From Amphibalanus amphitrite (Eukaryota; Arthropoda; Thecostraca; Balanomorpha; Balanidae), in NCBI RefSeq assembly GCF_019059575.1, contig NW_024883027.1, positions 87,206 to 151,205 of the forward strand: a stretch of 64,000 nucleotides of DNA, in the 5' to 3' direction. The translations under genes and the position numbers were made by a program. Positions 35,121 to 46,300 of this stretch are shown here, one piece after another (positions within the stretch are counted from its first letter, which is position 1; each line of letters begins with the position of its first letter). The notes below the pieces were generated by a model. The model saw only the letters and a program-made list of their open reading frames with translations. It made no database searches and was not told where the DNA came from.

Positions 35121-36598
35121 TAACCGCAGGTTGTTTGAAAAGACAAACACTATTCGTTAGAATTGTGTTTTTCTATTGAAAAACAACCGGAGCGGTCCTT
35201 CTCCGGGCTATGTTTTGCAAGTCTGGCCGCGAATTGGGGCAACTTGGGTCAGGCCTAAACGAATCGCTCAATCTTCGTAAAAATTTCAGGGTATGGGCTC
35301 CCGGAGGCGATCTACCTGATGGCACCGGTCGCTACTCGCTTAAAACCTCGTGGCACGTGGCACGTGCGATTCCATTTTCCCCATGTTAAGTCAACGGGGT
35401 TTTGGACACTTTTTGCGCGATCGCCAATAGCGGGAAAACGAGCCAAGAAAGAGGTGGTTTTCTTCCACGCATGTTATGGCAAACACGTTTGGGTACACGC
35501 TAGTGTGCGCCGTATAGCCCTCAGAACTTCGTAACGTGTCTTTGCACGAGGTCAAAGTTGAACTTTTTTCGCTCCCCATGTTAAGTCAATGGGCGTTTTT
35601 GCAGAGAGTTTTTCATTCGCTCATTGTACAAAATTATATGATACGATTTTGTTTAAACTTTCAGGACTTGTTGAGAAAAGACCATAGAACATGTTGTTAT
35701 GCTTCGTTAAGCTGTCAGAATTCGTTTGTTCTTTTTGAGCTCGTTTAAAGAAGATTTTTTTTAACATGCAAAGTCAATGGGAGCGTCTTTGCTGCTTTAT
35801 AACTTTTTACGTTATAGATATATTTCAGTGAAAAGTTGATAGGTTATACAACTTTTGATGCTCTTTCCAATGATACATACAACTTTATTGCACGTGGTGC
35901 CGTTTTTGAGAAATATAGTAAAAAAGCACGACATTACCGAGATTTGAGCTCAGACCTATATCGTTACGGTGTCAGGCGGACACGAGGACAGGTGGCGCCG
36001 CCGCCGCCCGCATAGCGGCGGGAATGTGAACTAACCTGTTTACCATCTATGGTATGGTATGGTACCATCGGGGGACCGGCCGCCGTCGGCACCATTTCGG
36101 GACTTTGCATCGCAATAAAAGGCTTATTTACAATTGAAAATGGACTAGCGAGAGTCGTTATGGAATCAGAATTTGATGCTCTACAAAACTTGGCTATTTT
36201 CATTGTGATGGCATCACAGACTACACCGCTAACCCCAATAAAGCAGATTTATGTCGCGTCATCGATGATTACATATAATGTTTCTTTGATATATATGTAG
36301 TCGGGTCTTTCAGCTGCGTCCCTCCCCTCCCTCGCCGCGCCGGCGGGTCGGCCATCCGCGGCTTGCCGCCCGCCGGCTGCTGGCCGGTCAAGTGGCCGGT
36401 CAGCTGGTCGCCCGCGGCTGTCGGTGCAGTGCGGGATGCCTACTTGCGGGGGGCCGTCGTGGCGGCGGCCCGGGTGGACTGGGCGAGCAGTGAGTTGGGG
36501 AGCGCTGCGCTGTCGGTGCTCTAGTTTGTATTGCGTTCGCATGATACGGCTTGAGCCAATACAGAGTGAACTGATTGAGCTGAGCAAGTCTTTATATA

Positions 36599-37976
36599 TG
36601 TTACAGGCCGTATGAAAACTCAGTCCGTTTGCAAAAGGCCTGGCCCGATTCAGGCCGTTTGCAAACGGCCTGGACAGCCCAGTCAGTATGCAAACGGTCT
36701 GAAAAGTCAGGCCGTTTGAATACGGGCTGAAATTCCAGGCTGTATGCAAACCACCTGAAATTTCAGGCCGTTTGGAAACCGTCTAGACCGTATGACAACT
36801 TTCCAGACACCAGGCCGTTTGCAAACGGTCTAGGCATTTTGAAAACAATCTGGTCTGCATGAAGCTATAGCTGGACAATGTTGAGTTTGTTGAAGCACGA
36901 CCGTTAATGATATTACATGGCACCATGAAATCCTGAGGTGCATTCGGCATCCCGAAAAATATTGTCACTAGGATATTATCCGTCGGAAAATTATTGGTGA
37001 GCGCCTATCTTCAGCATGTCTCGTTATCGCGATACCGTTCGTGATCCCCGATAATTCTCGCTAGTCCCGGATAATTCTCCGTGATTTTTCCGGATGCCGA
37101 ATGCAGGCCTGGTCAGTAAGAGATAAGCAGAACTGAGGCCCGGCCCGTACAGCGCCCGGGCCCTGTTTCACCGTCACGACGCTGCGCGCGCTGGAAGCTA
37201 CGGTATACCAGCGGCGTGTTAGGTTTCCGTGGAAATATAACAATCTCGGACGCCTCGCAATGCTGAAGCGTCGAGCCGAATTCGTCTCGAACGCCCACGA
37301 ACGCCGCACCAGCGCGCGCGCCGTCCGGGTGGTGAAACAGGGCCCCGGTCGACCCGGGCTTCCCCCGGACTTAAAGTTTCGCCTTCCACCGCAATGGTCA
37401 AGTATTGCCGGCGTACGCCACCGGCCAGCCGCCGGCGGTCGACCGGGCGCGGTGAGGACTCTAATGTGAACTCTGATGTCCATTGTGCGTTCCTGCGTTT
37501 TATGCCGCAAAATAATCGGTGAGTCTTGTAGTGATACGTTTCACCAGACTTCACCAGTAGCGGCTTCACCAGGCTCCATGAACTGGATGGCCGTAAGCAG
37601 GCGGACCGTGAACTTGTATAATTAGTAATATTGTCGGAAAACGGCCGGGTCGAGCATCTGCACAGTAAGAAAATGTTCGACGTAGACGAGTCATTCGGCA
37701 TGGAATGCGCAAGCATTGACATGGATGCAACCTGATCATCGACCAACCTGGATCCATTAAGTTATCTTCAGAGGCTGTTGTACTTCGCCAGACCGTTTGA
37801 AAACTGACTAGGCCGTTTTCAAACTGTCTAGGCCGTTTCAAACTGCCTAGGCCGTTTTCATACGGCCTGATATTTCAGGCGGTTTGCAAACGGCCGGCTT
37901 TTTCAGGCCGTTTTCAAACGGCCTAACTGGGCCAGGCCGTTTGCAAACGGACTGGGTTTTCATACGGTCTGTAACA
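36599..37976. mobile_element. Palindrome-rich TIR element (TATA duplication)
   Basis: The ends are TGTTACAGGCCGTATGAAAA and TGTTACAGACCGTATGAAAA, inverted. TATA is duplicated at 36595-36598 and 37977-37980. Clusters of palindromes such as CAGGCCGTTTGCAAACGGCC fill both subterminal regions (36640-36835 and 37790-37960). The GC-rich centre (37110-37480) has open frames on both strands but no recognisable transposase. Its architecture parallels that of 20030-21548. Confidence 0.75.
36939..37105. mobile_element. Small MITE, GCATTCGGCATCC family
   Basis: TGCATTCGGCATCCCGAAAA at the left and the inverted TGCATTCGGCATCCGGAAAA at the right, 167 bp apart. Relatives are at 42752-43313 and 47081-47303. 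It is nested inside the palindrome-rich element. Confidence 0.6.
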
Positions 37977-38876
37977 TATACATTGAAAAGTAAAGCACTT
38001 TTTACTGCATCTACGGTGAGATGCTAGATAAAATTTATGGTCTACCTAATGGTACCCATTACTTAACAATTAAGTGAATCATTTCGTCGCTAAACTCTAG
38101 TAAATTCGTTTGTCCGCCTCACTATGGAGTTTGGACCGTAACGTATGGCCTTTGCTCAGACAGTATACGAACAGGTGACGGGGATACCTCCCATAGAAGG
38201 ATGCGACACGATTTTACTGCCAAATAGCGGCCGGCCGCCGTGGGGACGTTTTTGTACGACTTATATCTCGGCAACCACTGGGCTGATACACGTGCGGTTT
38301 TTTGTGTGGGGTAGCTTTTTCCCTTCTTTCACATAGTGTGCTACTCTCGATGCATATGGGTGACCCCTAACGCACGTTCCACGTGCAAAGCCAAGAGGTG
38401 CCTGTTTTGTAATAAGCGCAATAGCTCGCGGTAATTACTGGGCCGATTGCGCTAAAACTTGGCATGGAGGTAGACACTTTCCAGGCGATGCATTTCCATG
38501 TGTCTTGGTAGGGGTGCAACTGCACGTGCGCACGTGCAGGGTGACGCTTCCAGATCTCGAGAACGGCTGGACCGATCGTGTTCAAATTTGGCATAACGCT
38601 TGATACCGATCAGTAGGTTGCAGTCATTTAGTATGTATTTCCATGTGCCACGATTGGGGTGCAACTGCACGTGCGCACGTGCAGGGTGACGCTTCCAGAT
38701 CTCGAGAACGGCCGGGCCAATTGTGCTCAGATTTGGCACACCGCTAGAGATCGCGTAGTAGGGTGTGTTGCACAGGTCTGCTGGGCCCCAGGTTGCACGT
38801 GCGCACGTGCAGGGTGACGCTTCCAGATCTCAGGAACGGCTGGGCCGATTGCATTCAAATTCGGCACACCTTTAGA

Positions 38877-40747
38877 GTAACCGCAGGTTGTTTGAAAAGA
38901 CAAACACTATTCGTTAGAATTGTGTTTTTCTATTGAAAAACAACCGGAGCGGTCGTTCTCCGGGCTATGTTTTGCAAGTCTGGCAGCGAATTGGGGCAAC
39001 TTGGTAGGGGCCTAGACGAAATGTACAATCTTCGTAAAAAGTTCAGTGTATGGGCTCCCGGAGGCGATCTACCTTATGGCACCGGTCGCTACTCGCTTAA
39101 AACCTCGTGGCACGTGGCACGTGCGATTCCATTTTCCCCGTGTTAAGTCAACGGGGTTTTGGACACTTTTTGCGCCATCGGGAATGGCGGAAAAACGAGT
39201 CAAGAAAGGGGTGGTTTTCATCCCAGCATTTTATGGCAAACACGTTTGGGTACACGCTAGTGTGCGCTGTATACCCCTCAGAATCTCGGAACGTGTCTTT
39301 GCACGAGGTCAAAGTTGGAATTTTGCTGTGTCCCATGTTAAGTCAATGGACGGCGATGTCGAGACTTTGCAGAGACATTTTCATTCGATCTTTGTACAAA
39401 ATTTTAGAGATAGATTTCGCCCAAACTCTTATATCTTGTAGAGGAAAGAGCATAGTACTTGCTGGTATGCTTCGTTAAGGTGGCAAAACTCATTTTTTCT
39501 TTTAAAGTTAATTTGAAATTTAAAATTTTTAACATGGAAAGTCAATGGGAGCGTCTTTATTTCTCTATAACTTTTATCTTTAGTAAGATGTATAGGTGAA
39601 AAGTTAATATAATATACAACTTTTGATGCTCTTTCCACTGATGCATTGGACGTCACTGCACGATGTGCCGTTTTTAAGAAAAGCTGTAAAAATTCAGGGC
39701 TCGACTGTGACTTGAACCCAACCACATTAGAGTATACGAACAGGTGACGGGGATACCTCCCGTGTGCGGATGCGACACTGATTATTGCTAAATATTAGCA
39801 TTCGGCCGCCTTGGGGGCGCCTTGCAAAGCTTCTATCTCCACAACTACTTGACCAATTCACTCGCGGTCTTTTGTGTGGGATAGCTTCTTCCTTTCTTAC
39901 ACGTAGTGCGCTATTCTCGATGCGTATGGGTGACCCCTAATGCACGTGCCACGTGCAAAACGATGAGAAGTCAGTTCAGTAACAAGTCTAATAACTCTGT
40001 AGTTAGTTTGCCGATTGCGCTGGTACTTTGCATGGATGTTGGCACGCACCCGGCAATGCATTTCCATGTGTCACGTTTGGGGTGCAGCTGCACGTGCGCA
40101 CGGGCAGGGTGACGCTTCCAGATCTCGAGAACGGCCGGGCCGATTGTGATCAAAGTTGGCACACCGCTAGGGATCGGCTAGTAGGGTGCCGTGCACAAGT
40201 CAGATGGGACCCAGTTTGCACGTGCGCACGTGCAGGCTGACGCTTCCAGATCTCAAGAACGGCTGGGCCGACTGTGCTCAAAATTGGCATACCGCTAGAG
40301 ACTGGTTAGTAGTGTGCCGTGCACAAGTCAGTTAGTATGTATTTTCATGTGCCACGGTTGGGGTGCAGCTGCACGTGCGCACGGGTAGGGGTCGTTTCCC
40401 GATCTTGGAAACGGCTGGGCCGATTCAGATTAAATTTGGTACATCGCTAGAAACCGGCGAATAGAGTGCCGTGCACAAGTCAATTGGGACCCAGGTTGCA
40501 CGTGCGCACGTGCAGGGTGTCACTTCCAGATCTCGAAAACGGCCGGGTCGATTGCACTCAAATTTGGCAAACCGCTAGAGACCGGTTAGTAGAGTGCAGT
40601 GCACGTCAGTTCGTGACACACCAGCTCCGGGCTGCACGTGCAAGGCTCATCCTCTCGTTTGGCGGCGGGCGTTTTTGCGGCGTTACAGAGGTGCTTGCTC
40701 AAACAACCTGCGGTCCCGCGATGCGGAGCCCAGCATCGCAGATGCTG
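38877..40747 (+). mobile_element. Array element copy I, full length and uninterrupted
   Basis: The cleanest unit, 1,871 bp. It starts TAACCGCAGGTTGTTTGA. The subterminal repeat TCAAACAACCTGCGGT is the exact complement of bases 3-18 of the unit. Hairpins CCGCGATGCGG and CAGCATCGCAGATGCTG follow at the 3' end. No ORF for a Rep-helicase exists, so it is non-autonomous. A start-proximal inverted repeat pairing with a subterminal one, followed by a 3' hairpin, fits Helentron/Helitron2-derived elements. Confidence 0.75.
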
Positions 40748-42589
40748 GTAACCGCAGGTTGTTTGAAAAGACAAACACTATTCGTTAGAATTGTGTTTTT
40801 CTATTGAAAAACAACCGGAGCGGTCGTTCTCCGGGCTATGTTTTGCAAGTCTGGCAGCGAATCGAGACATCTTGATTGGGGCCTAGACGAAATGTACAAT
40901 CTTCGTAAAAAGTTCAGTGTATAGGCTCCCGGAGGCGATCTACCTTATGGCATCGGTCGCTACTCGCTTAAAACCTCGTGGCACGTGGCACGTGCGATTC
41001 CATTTTCCCCGTGTTAAGTGAACGGGGTTTTGGACACTTTTTGCGCGATCGCCAATAGCGGGAAAACGAGCCAAGGAAGAGGTGGTTTTCTTCCCAGCAT
41101 TTTATGGCAAACACGTTTGGGTACACGCTAGTGTGCGCTGTATACCCCTCAGAATCTCGGAACGTGTCTTTGCACGAGGTCAAAGTTGGAATTTTGCTGT
41201 GTCCCATGTTAAGTCAATGGACGGCGATGTCGAGACTTTGCAGAGACATTTTCATTCGATCTTTGTACAAAATTTTAGAGATAGATTTCGCCCAAACTCT
41301 TATATCTTGTAAAGGAAAGAGCATAGTACATGCCGTTATGCTTCGTTAAGCTGGCAGAAATCGTTTTTTCTAATAAAGTTCGTTTGAAAATGAAAATTTT
41401 TAACATGGAAAGTCAATGGGAGCGTCTTTGTTGCTTAATAACTTTTTACGTTACAGATATATCAAAGTGAAAAGTTAATAAAACATACAACTTTCGATGC
41501 TCTTTCCAATAATGTATAGAACGTCACTGCACGATGTGCCGTTTTTAAGAAAAGTTGTAAAAAAGCAGGGCTCGACTGTGACTTGAACCCAACCACATTA
41601 GAGTATACGAATAGGTGACGGCGATACCTCCCGTGTGCGGATGCGACACTGATTATTGCTAAATATTAGCAGTAGGCCGCCTGTGGGGTGCCTGTACAAA
41701 CCTTATATCTCTGCAACCACTGGACCGATTCACTCGCGGTCTTTTGTGTGGGATAGCTCCTTCCTTTCTTACACGTAGTGTGCTACTCTCGATGCGTATG
41801 GGTGACCCCTAATGCACGTGCCACGTGCAAAACGAAAAGAAGTCAGTTCAGTAACAAGTCTAATAACTCTGTAGTTAGTTTGCCGATTGCGCTGATACTT
41901 GGCATGGTTGTAGGCACCCGCCGCGCAATGCATTTCCATGTGTCACGGTTGGGGTGCCGCTGCACGTGCGCACGGGCAGGGTGACGCTTCCAGATCTCGA
42001 GAACGACTGGGCCGATTGTGATCAAAGTTGGCACACCGTTAGGGCTCGGCGAGTAGGGTGCCGTGCACAAGTCAGATGGGACCCAGTTTGCACGTGCGCA
42101 CGTGCAGGCTGACGCTTCCATATCTCAAGAACGGTTGGACCGACTGTGCTCAAATTTGGCATACCACTAGAGACTAGTTAGTAGGGTGCCGTGCACAAGT
42201 CAGTAAGTATGTATTTTCATGTGCCGCGGTTGGGGTGCAGCTGCACGTGCGCACGTGTAGGGGTCGTTTCCCGATCTTGGAAACGGCTGGGCCGATTCAG
42301 ATTAAATTTGGTACATCGCTAGAAACCGGCGAATAGAGTGCCGTGCACAAGTCAATTAGGGCCCAGGCTGCACGTGCGCACGTGCAGGGTCACGCTTCCA
42401 GATCTCGAAAACGGCCGGGTCGATTGCACTCAAATTTGGCACACCGCTATAGACCGGCGAATAGGGTGCCGTGCACGTCAGTCCGTAGCACACCGACTCC
42501 GGTCTGCACGTGCAAGGCTCATCCTCTCGTTTGGCGGCGGGCGTTTTTGCTGCGTTTCCAAAGGTGCTTGCTCAAACAACCTGCGGTCC
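40748..42589 (+). mobile_element. Array element copy J, 3' hairpin missing
   Basis: Follows copy I directly and is very similar to it. It ends just after the subterminal CAACCTGCGGTCC at 42589, where unrelated sequence begins. This is the right edge of the array. Confidence 0.75.
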
Positions 42590-42751
42590 TACTCGCTGTG
42601 GTCCTCAGTGGATTCCGAGTTCTGGGATGGAATACATTTGCTTGTTGCGGTGACTCTTTTCACTTGAATTTACGTAAGCTCACCAATCTAAGAAAGCAAA
42701 CCTGTATATTGCATGGCTTTGTATAAGAAATATCAACTCTCGGACAATGTT

Positions 42752-43313
42752 GCGTGTTTTCGGCATCCAGACAATCAGGGATAATTTTCCATGATCACCG
42801 GGATGAATCGGTGTTTTAGGCTGACACCGTGAACGACGGACATAACAACGAGTAATAGAGCCATTGGCGAAACAATAGAAATGTGAAAAACATGACTAAT
42901 TGCATTGACGACCCCTGCTTGTTTGTTTGTTTGTTTTGTTGGGTTAGGCCCTTTCGGTCGACAAGACCATTGCAGAGCCGGAAGGATGATAGGAATTAGG
43001 GGGAGACATTGGTCTGGGCAGGCACCCTAGTGAGTCGCCGGGGCTGAGCCCGTCCAGAGGACAGGCCACCCAGCCCCAAGGCACTCACTGCACCCGGCTA
43101 CGGGGTGCGCTCCCTCGGGAGCAGCGGTGCCGCTCCAAGGGAGCAGCCCGCATGAGATAAAGTTGCCTGTCCAGCCCGGAGGAGGGTTGTGGCGTGGAGG
43201 AGAAGGATTTCAGTATCTTGAGGATAGAAGCACGGACGGATGACGACCCCTGCAATACCAAACAATTGACTGTGCTCCCGGAAATATCCCTCATTTTCCA
43301 GATGCCGAACGCA
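42752..43313. mobile_element. MITE of the GCATTCGGCATCC family, interrupted
   Basis: Inverted ends GTTTTCGGCATCCAGACAAT and GTGCGTTCGGCATCTGGAAA. The interior resembles the copy at 47081-47303. A retroposon insertion at 42919-43240 splits it. Confidence 0.6.
42919..43240 (-). mobile_element. Short retroposon with (CAAA)n tail
   Basis: TGACGACCCCTGC is repeated exactly at 42906-42918 and 43241-43253, a 13-bp target duplication. The plus strand starts with TTTG repeats, that is, a (CAAA)n 3' tail on the minus strand. The 322 bp between could be a SINE or the 5'-truncated 3' end of a LINE. Confidence 0.7.
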
Positions 43314-43391
43314 CTCGTGTACTCGGCTTTCGGACTGCCGCTGCCCTCTCGTGTTCGGCTGGTAACTACAGTTTCTCTATTCTGCCGCCAG

Positions 43392-46300
43392 GTGGTGTCT
43401 GTGCCCGGGGATAACGATATTGGCGGCGAGGGCTCGGAGCCGGTCAAACAGGACAAGGTGGCCGCCTTCCGGGCAGAGTTTGGGGGAAAGGACACTGCCC
43501 TGGTGGACTTTGTCCAGTTCTACAAGGTAGGGGTCGGGCTCGGACGACTCGGAGCCCAGGCCTGGGCGGTTGTGCTGGAATGTAAGGTGCCGGCAGGTCA
43601 GTTGATTTGACTATGTAAAACACTTCTTAGAAGGGACTGGGTGTCGTTTTTGGGCCCTATTCGTGAAAAATAAATAGTATTTATTTTTCAGAATCATGAT
43701 GGGATGAAGCATTAGGTTAATGTACTAGGTTAACGTTGAATAATGAATAAAGTAAGATACTGAAAGCAAAGCGATAATGCACCTGATTAAACCTGCCCAG
43801 CTTTGTTTCTTTTGATCTGCATGTCTTTTTATTCAATGGCAAATGTAGCCTGTTATAGGAACATTATCATTATTCGTAATGACGCCATTGAAGCCTTCTG
43901 CAGGTTGTGTATGTCGCTGTCGCCCCGCTGTGACGCTACCCCCCCCCCCCCCCCCCCCCCCTCAGATCGGCACCATCCCGCCGCGGTCGAACCACACGCG
44001 GCCACCGCTGTCGGACGGCATTAACGTCATGCTGAGCCACTTCCCGCTGACGGCTTCCGTGTCAGCGGTCAACCACGAGGTCAGAGGGGTCAGCCAAAAG
44101 GGTCAAATACTGGGTCAGAGGGATCAGAAATCTGGCCAGTGAGAAGGAAAATGCATTAGGCTGCTGGTGGTGTCATGGGACGATTACTACTGATTTGGGG
44201 GTTGGTTCGGTGGTGGCACGCGGCTCGAAAATTCCACGTGCTCTGAAGTTGCCAGAGAAGCTGACCTGATCTGTCAAAAGTAATGTTCCCGCCCGGGATC
44301 GAACCGGGGACCTTCCGCGTGTGAAGCGGACGTGATAACCACTACACTACGGAAACAACGAATACTTGCCGACCCTGATGCTGGAAAAATACATGTGTGG
44401 TAGAAACTTAATACCATGACGTCACTGATTCACGCAGAGTATATTCGCTAACCATTCTCCCGTTCCGCAGGCCCTAAGGCGCCTCCGGATCAACCTGATT
44501 TTCTCGGCACACTCGCACACTTCCTTTGTGGGTATAAGAAGGAAGGAGACGGGTCACAGTCTGAGGATGGAGGGCCTCAACTCGCCGGCACTCGAGAGCA
44601 TCAACCTCGAGGTGAGAGCCGGGATTGTTTACCAACTCTGATATACTATTGTTTTGTGTTTCGATCTATCTATTTATGATCGTTATTACGGCTTGGGTTT
44701 ATTTTGTTAGCGTGGCGTGTCTAATATACTGTAGCGTTCGTTTGAGCGCCCGAGTCGTAGTTTTTTTTTTCTACGTGTTCCGAGTTCTTTGCCGTCTTAT
44801 TCGCCGATCCTTCTCGCCCCCTCAATTCAGACCCAAAACGGGCTTAGCCAGCTTCGAAAGCAATTACTTACACACAATATTTACACTCGCCATCGGCTAT
44901 TCACAATAAGGGCCCGTTGGGCCTCACCTTCGTACATACATTCTGTTGCTGTGTCGCGCTCGATGGTCGGCGCACGCAACCACAAGTCTCTGGCACAGTA
45001 TTGCCGAGGCCTGCCCCAGTAGAGAGCAGAGAGTAGGGGTCCTACCTCGACGGCACTGAGGCGATATACCGCGCCTGCGGCTGATGGCCTTGCCTGGGTC
45101 GCGGCTCGCTAAATCTAGTCCCGCAGGACAGGTCAGGTCATACAGCTGAACGGATGAGAACAGAACAGCGCAGGACTCAGCCCGGGAAAGTGGACGGTGC
45201 TGCCGACTCGGCCTAGCCAGCAGTCCCTCTGGCCGCTCTGGCCTCATTATATTCAGAGATGCCCTAACGTCAAAATTCCCAACGTTTATTGGGCGTTTTC
45301 CAAGTAAGGTATATGTTCATCAACATCGTGCAATCATCACTTTCACTACCTCTATCTACCGATTTCTTCTTTGTTTTTTAATTTCTTTCCTCGAAGAAGT
45401 TTCCAGGAGCGAAACAGGGCACGGCTTAGCTCCAATAGTTTTCACATTGGATGTCAATGACCTTCCAGCAACTCATTTTTCTGATGTTCCTTCAAAGAAA
45501 AATGTTGTTTCGATCGATCACGAGCGTTAAATTGTCTGAAAAGGGAACTTAAAAAACGCACAATAAACCGCAATAAACCGATTAAAATTAAGTGTTTTAA
45601 CAATGGGATGGGTATCTATCTCTATAGATTATATCTCTATGGCGGCCTGCCTCGAGTGCTGCCTGGAGGTCGGGTTGCTGCTGTTGTTGTTGTTGTTGTT
45701 CCCCTCCAGTGGCAGGCGGCGCCGACCGATGGGAGTCGGCCGGCCAGTAACCTCCGAGTATTACAGAAAACATTGAGCTGGCAGGGGCGGTGTCAGGTGG
45801 CCCACCTGGCCCACCCGCGCCGGCGGAGGCCGTGGGGTCTCCCGGACCCTCCGCTGGTCGCGCTGCTGCGCCGGCCCGCGGGTCTCGCCGTGCCCGTCCT
45901 CCCCTGCGGATGTTTACGTGCCGCCGCCGCCGCCGCATTCCGCCCCCGGCCGACTCGGCGATGCGGGGCGGAAGGGATGACCCTGCGCCCATCAGCCGGT
46001 GGGGGGGGGGGGGGGGCGGTCCGGCGTAGCGGTCCCGTCGGCTCCTGCGCCTAGCCGTTACCGCGGTGTGGATGAGTCAGAGGGACGAAGTTTCTCATAC
46101 TACATATAGAGGGAAAAGTTGAGGCATTCCACCTCATCCTCATTCTTCATGCACAACCCATCATCATCCCTGACGATAATATACCCACTCATTCCGCTCA
46201 GAGATTATCCCTGGGGGGACGCACCCCCCCCCCCCCCTCATGAGTGACCGTTGAGGTCTGGGCGGCTACTGACCTGCCTCTCCGGGCTCGTCTTATTCCC

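Larger units (their letters stand above)
35962..38143. mobile_element. TIR element of copy H, interrupted
   Basis: CGTTACGGT ends at the same site as in copies E and F. The element is split by the 1.38-kb insertion at 36599-37976. Confidence 0.7.
35121..38876 (+). mobile_element. Array element copy H, invaded and 3'-truncated
   Basis: A standard 5' end, the TIR element at 35962-38143 (itself broken by a palindrome-rich element), and three subrepeats. It lacks the subterminal repeat and hairpin; copy I begins directly at 38877. Confidence 0.72.

Noticed and set aside
37260-37469. Start MLKRRAEFV resembles bacterial RNase P protein
   Set aside because: Similarity is limited to about ten residues, the conserved RNase P protein core does not follow, and no L34-like ORF precedes it.
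43085-43495. 136-codon minus-strand frame across the first metallophosphoesterase exon
   Set aside because: It mixes antisense exon sequence with a retroposon; the plus-strand exon has proper splice sites and motifs.
45597-45992. 131-codon minus-strand frame with poly-Gln
   Set aside because: The Gln run is a TTG microsatellite, the rest is GC-driven, and it lies in an intron without splice or promoter support.
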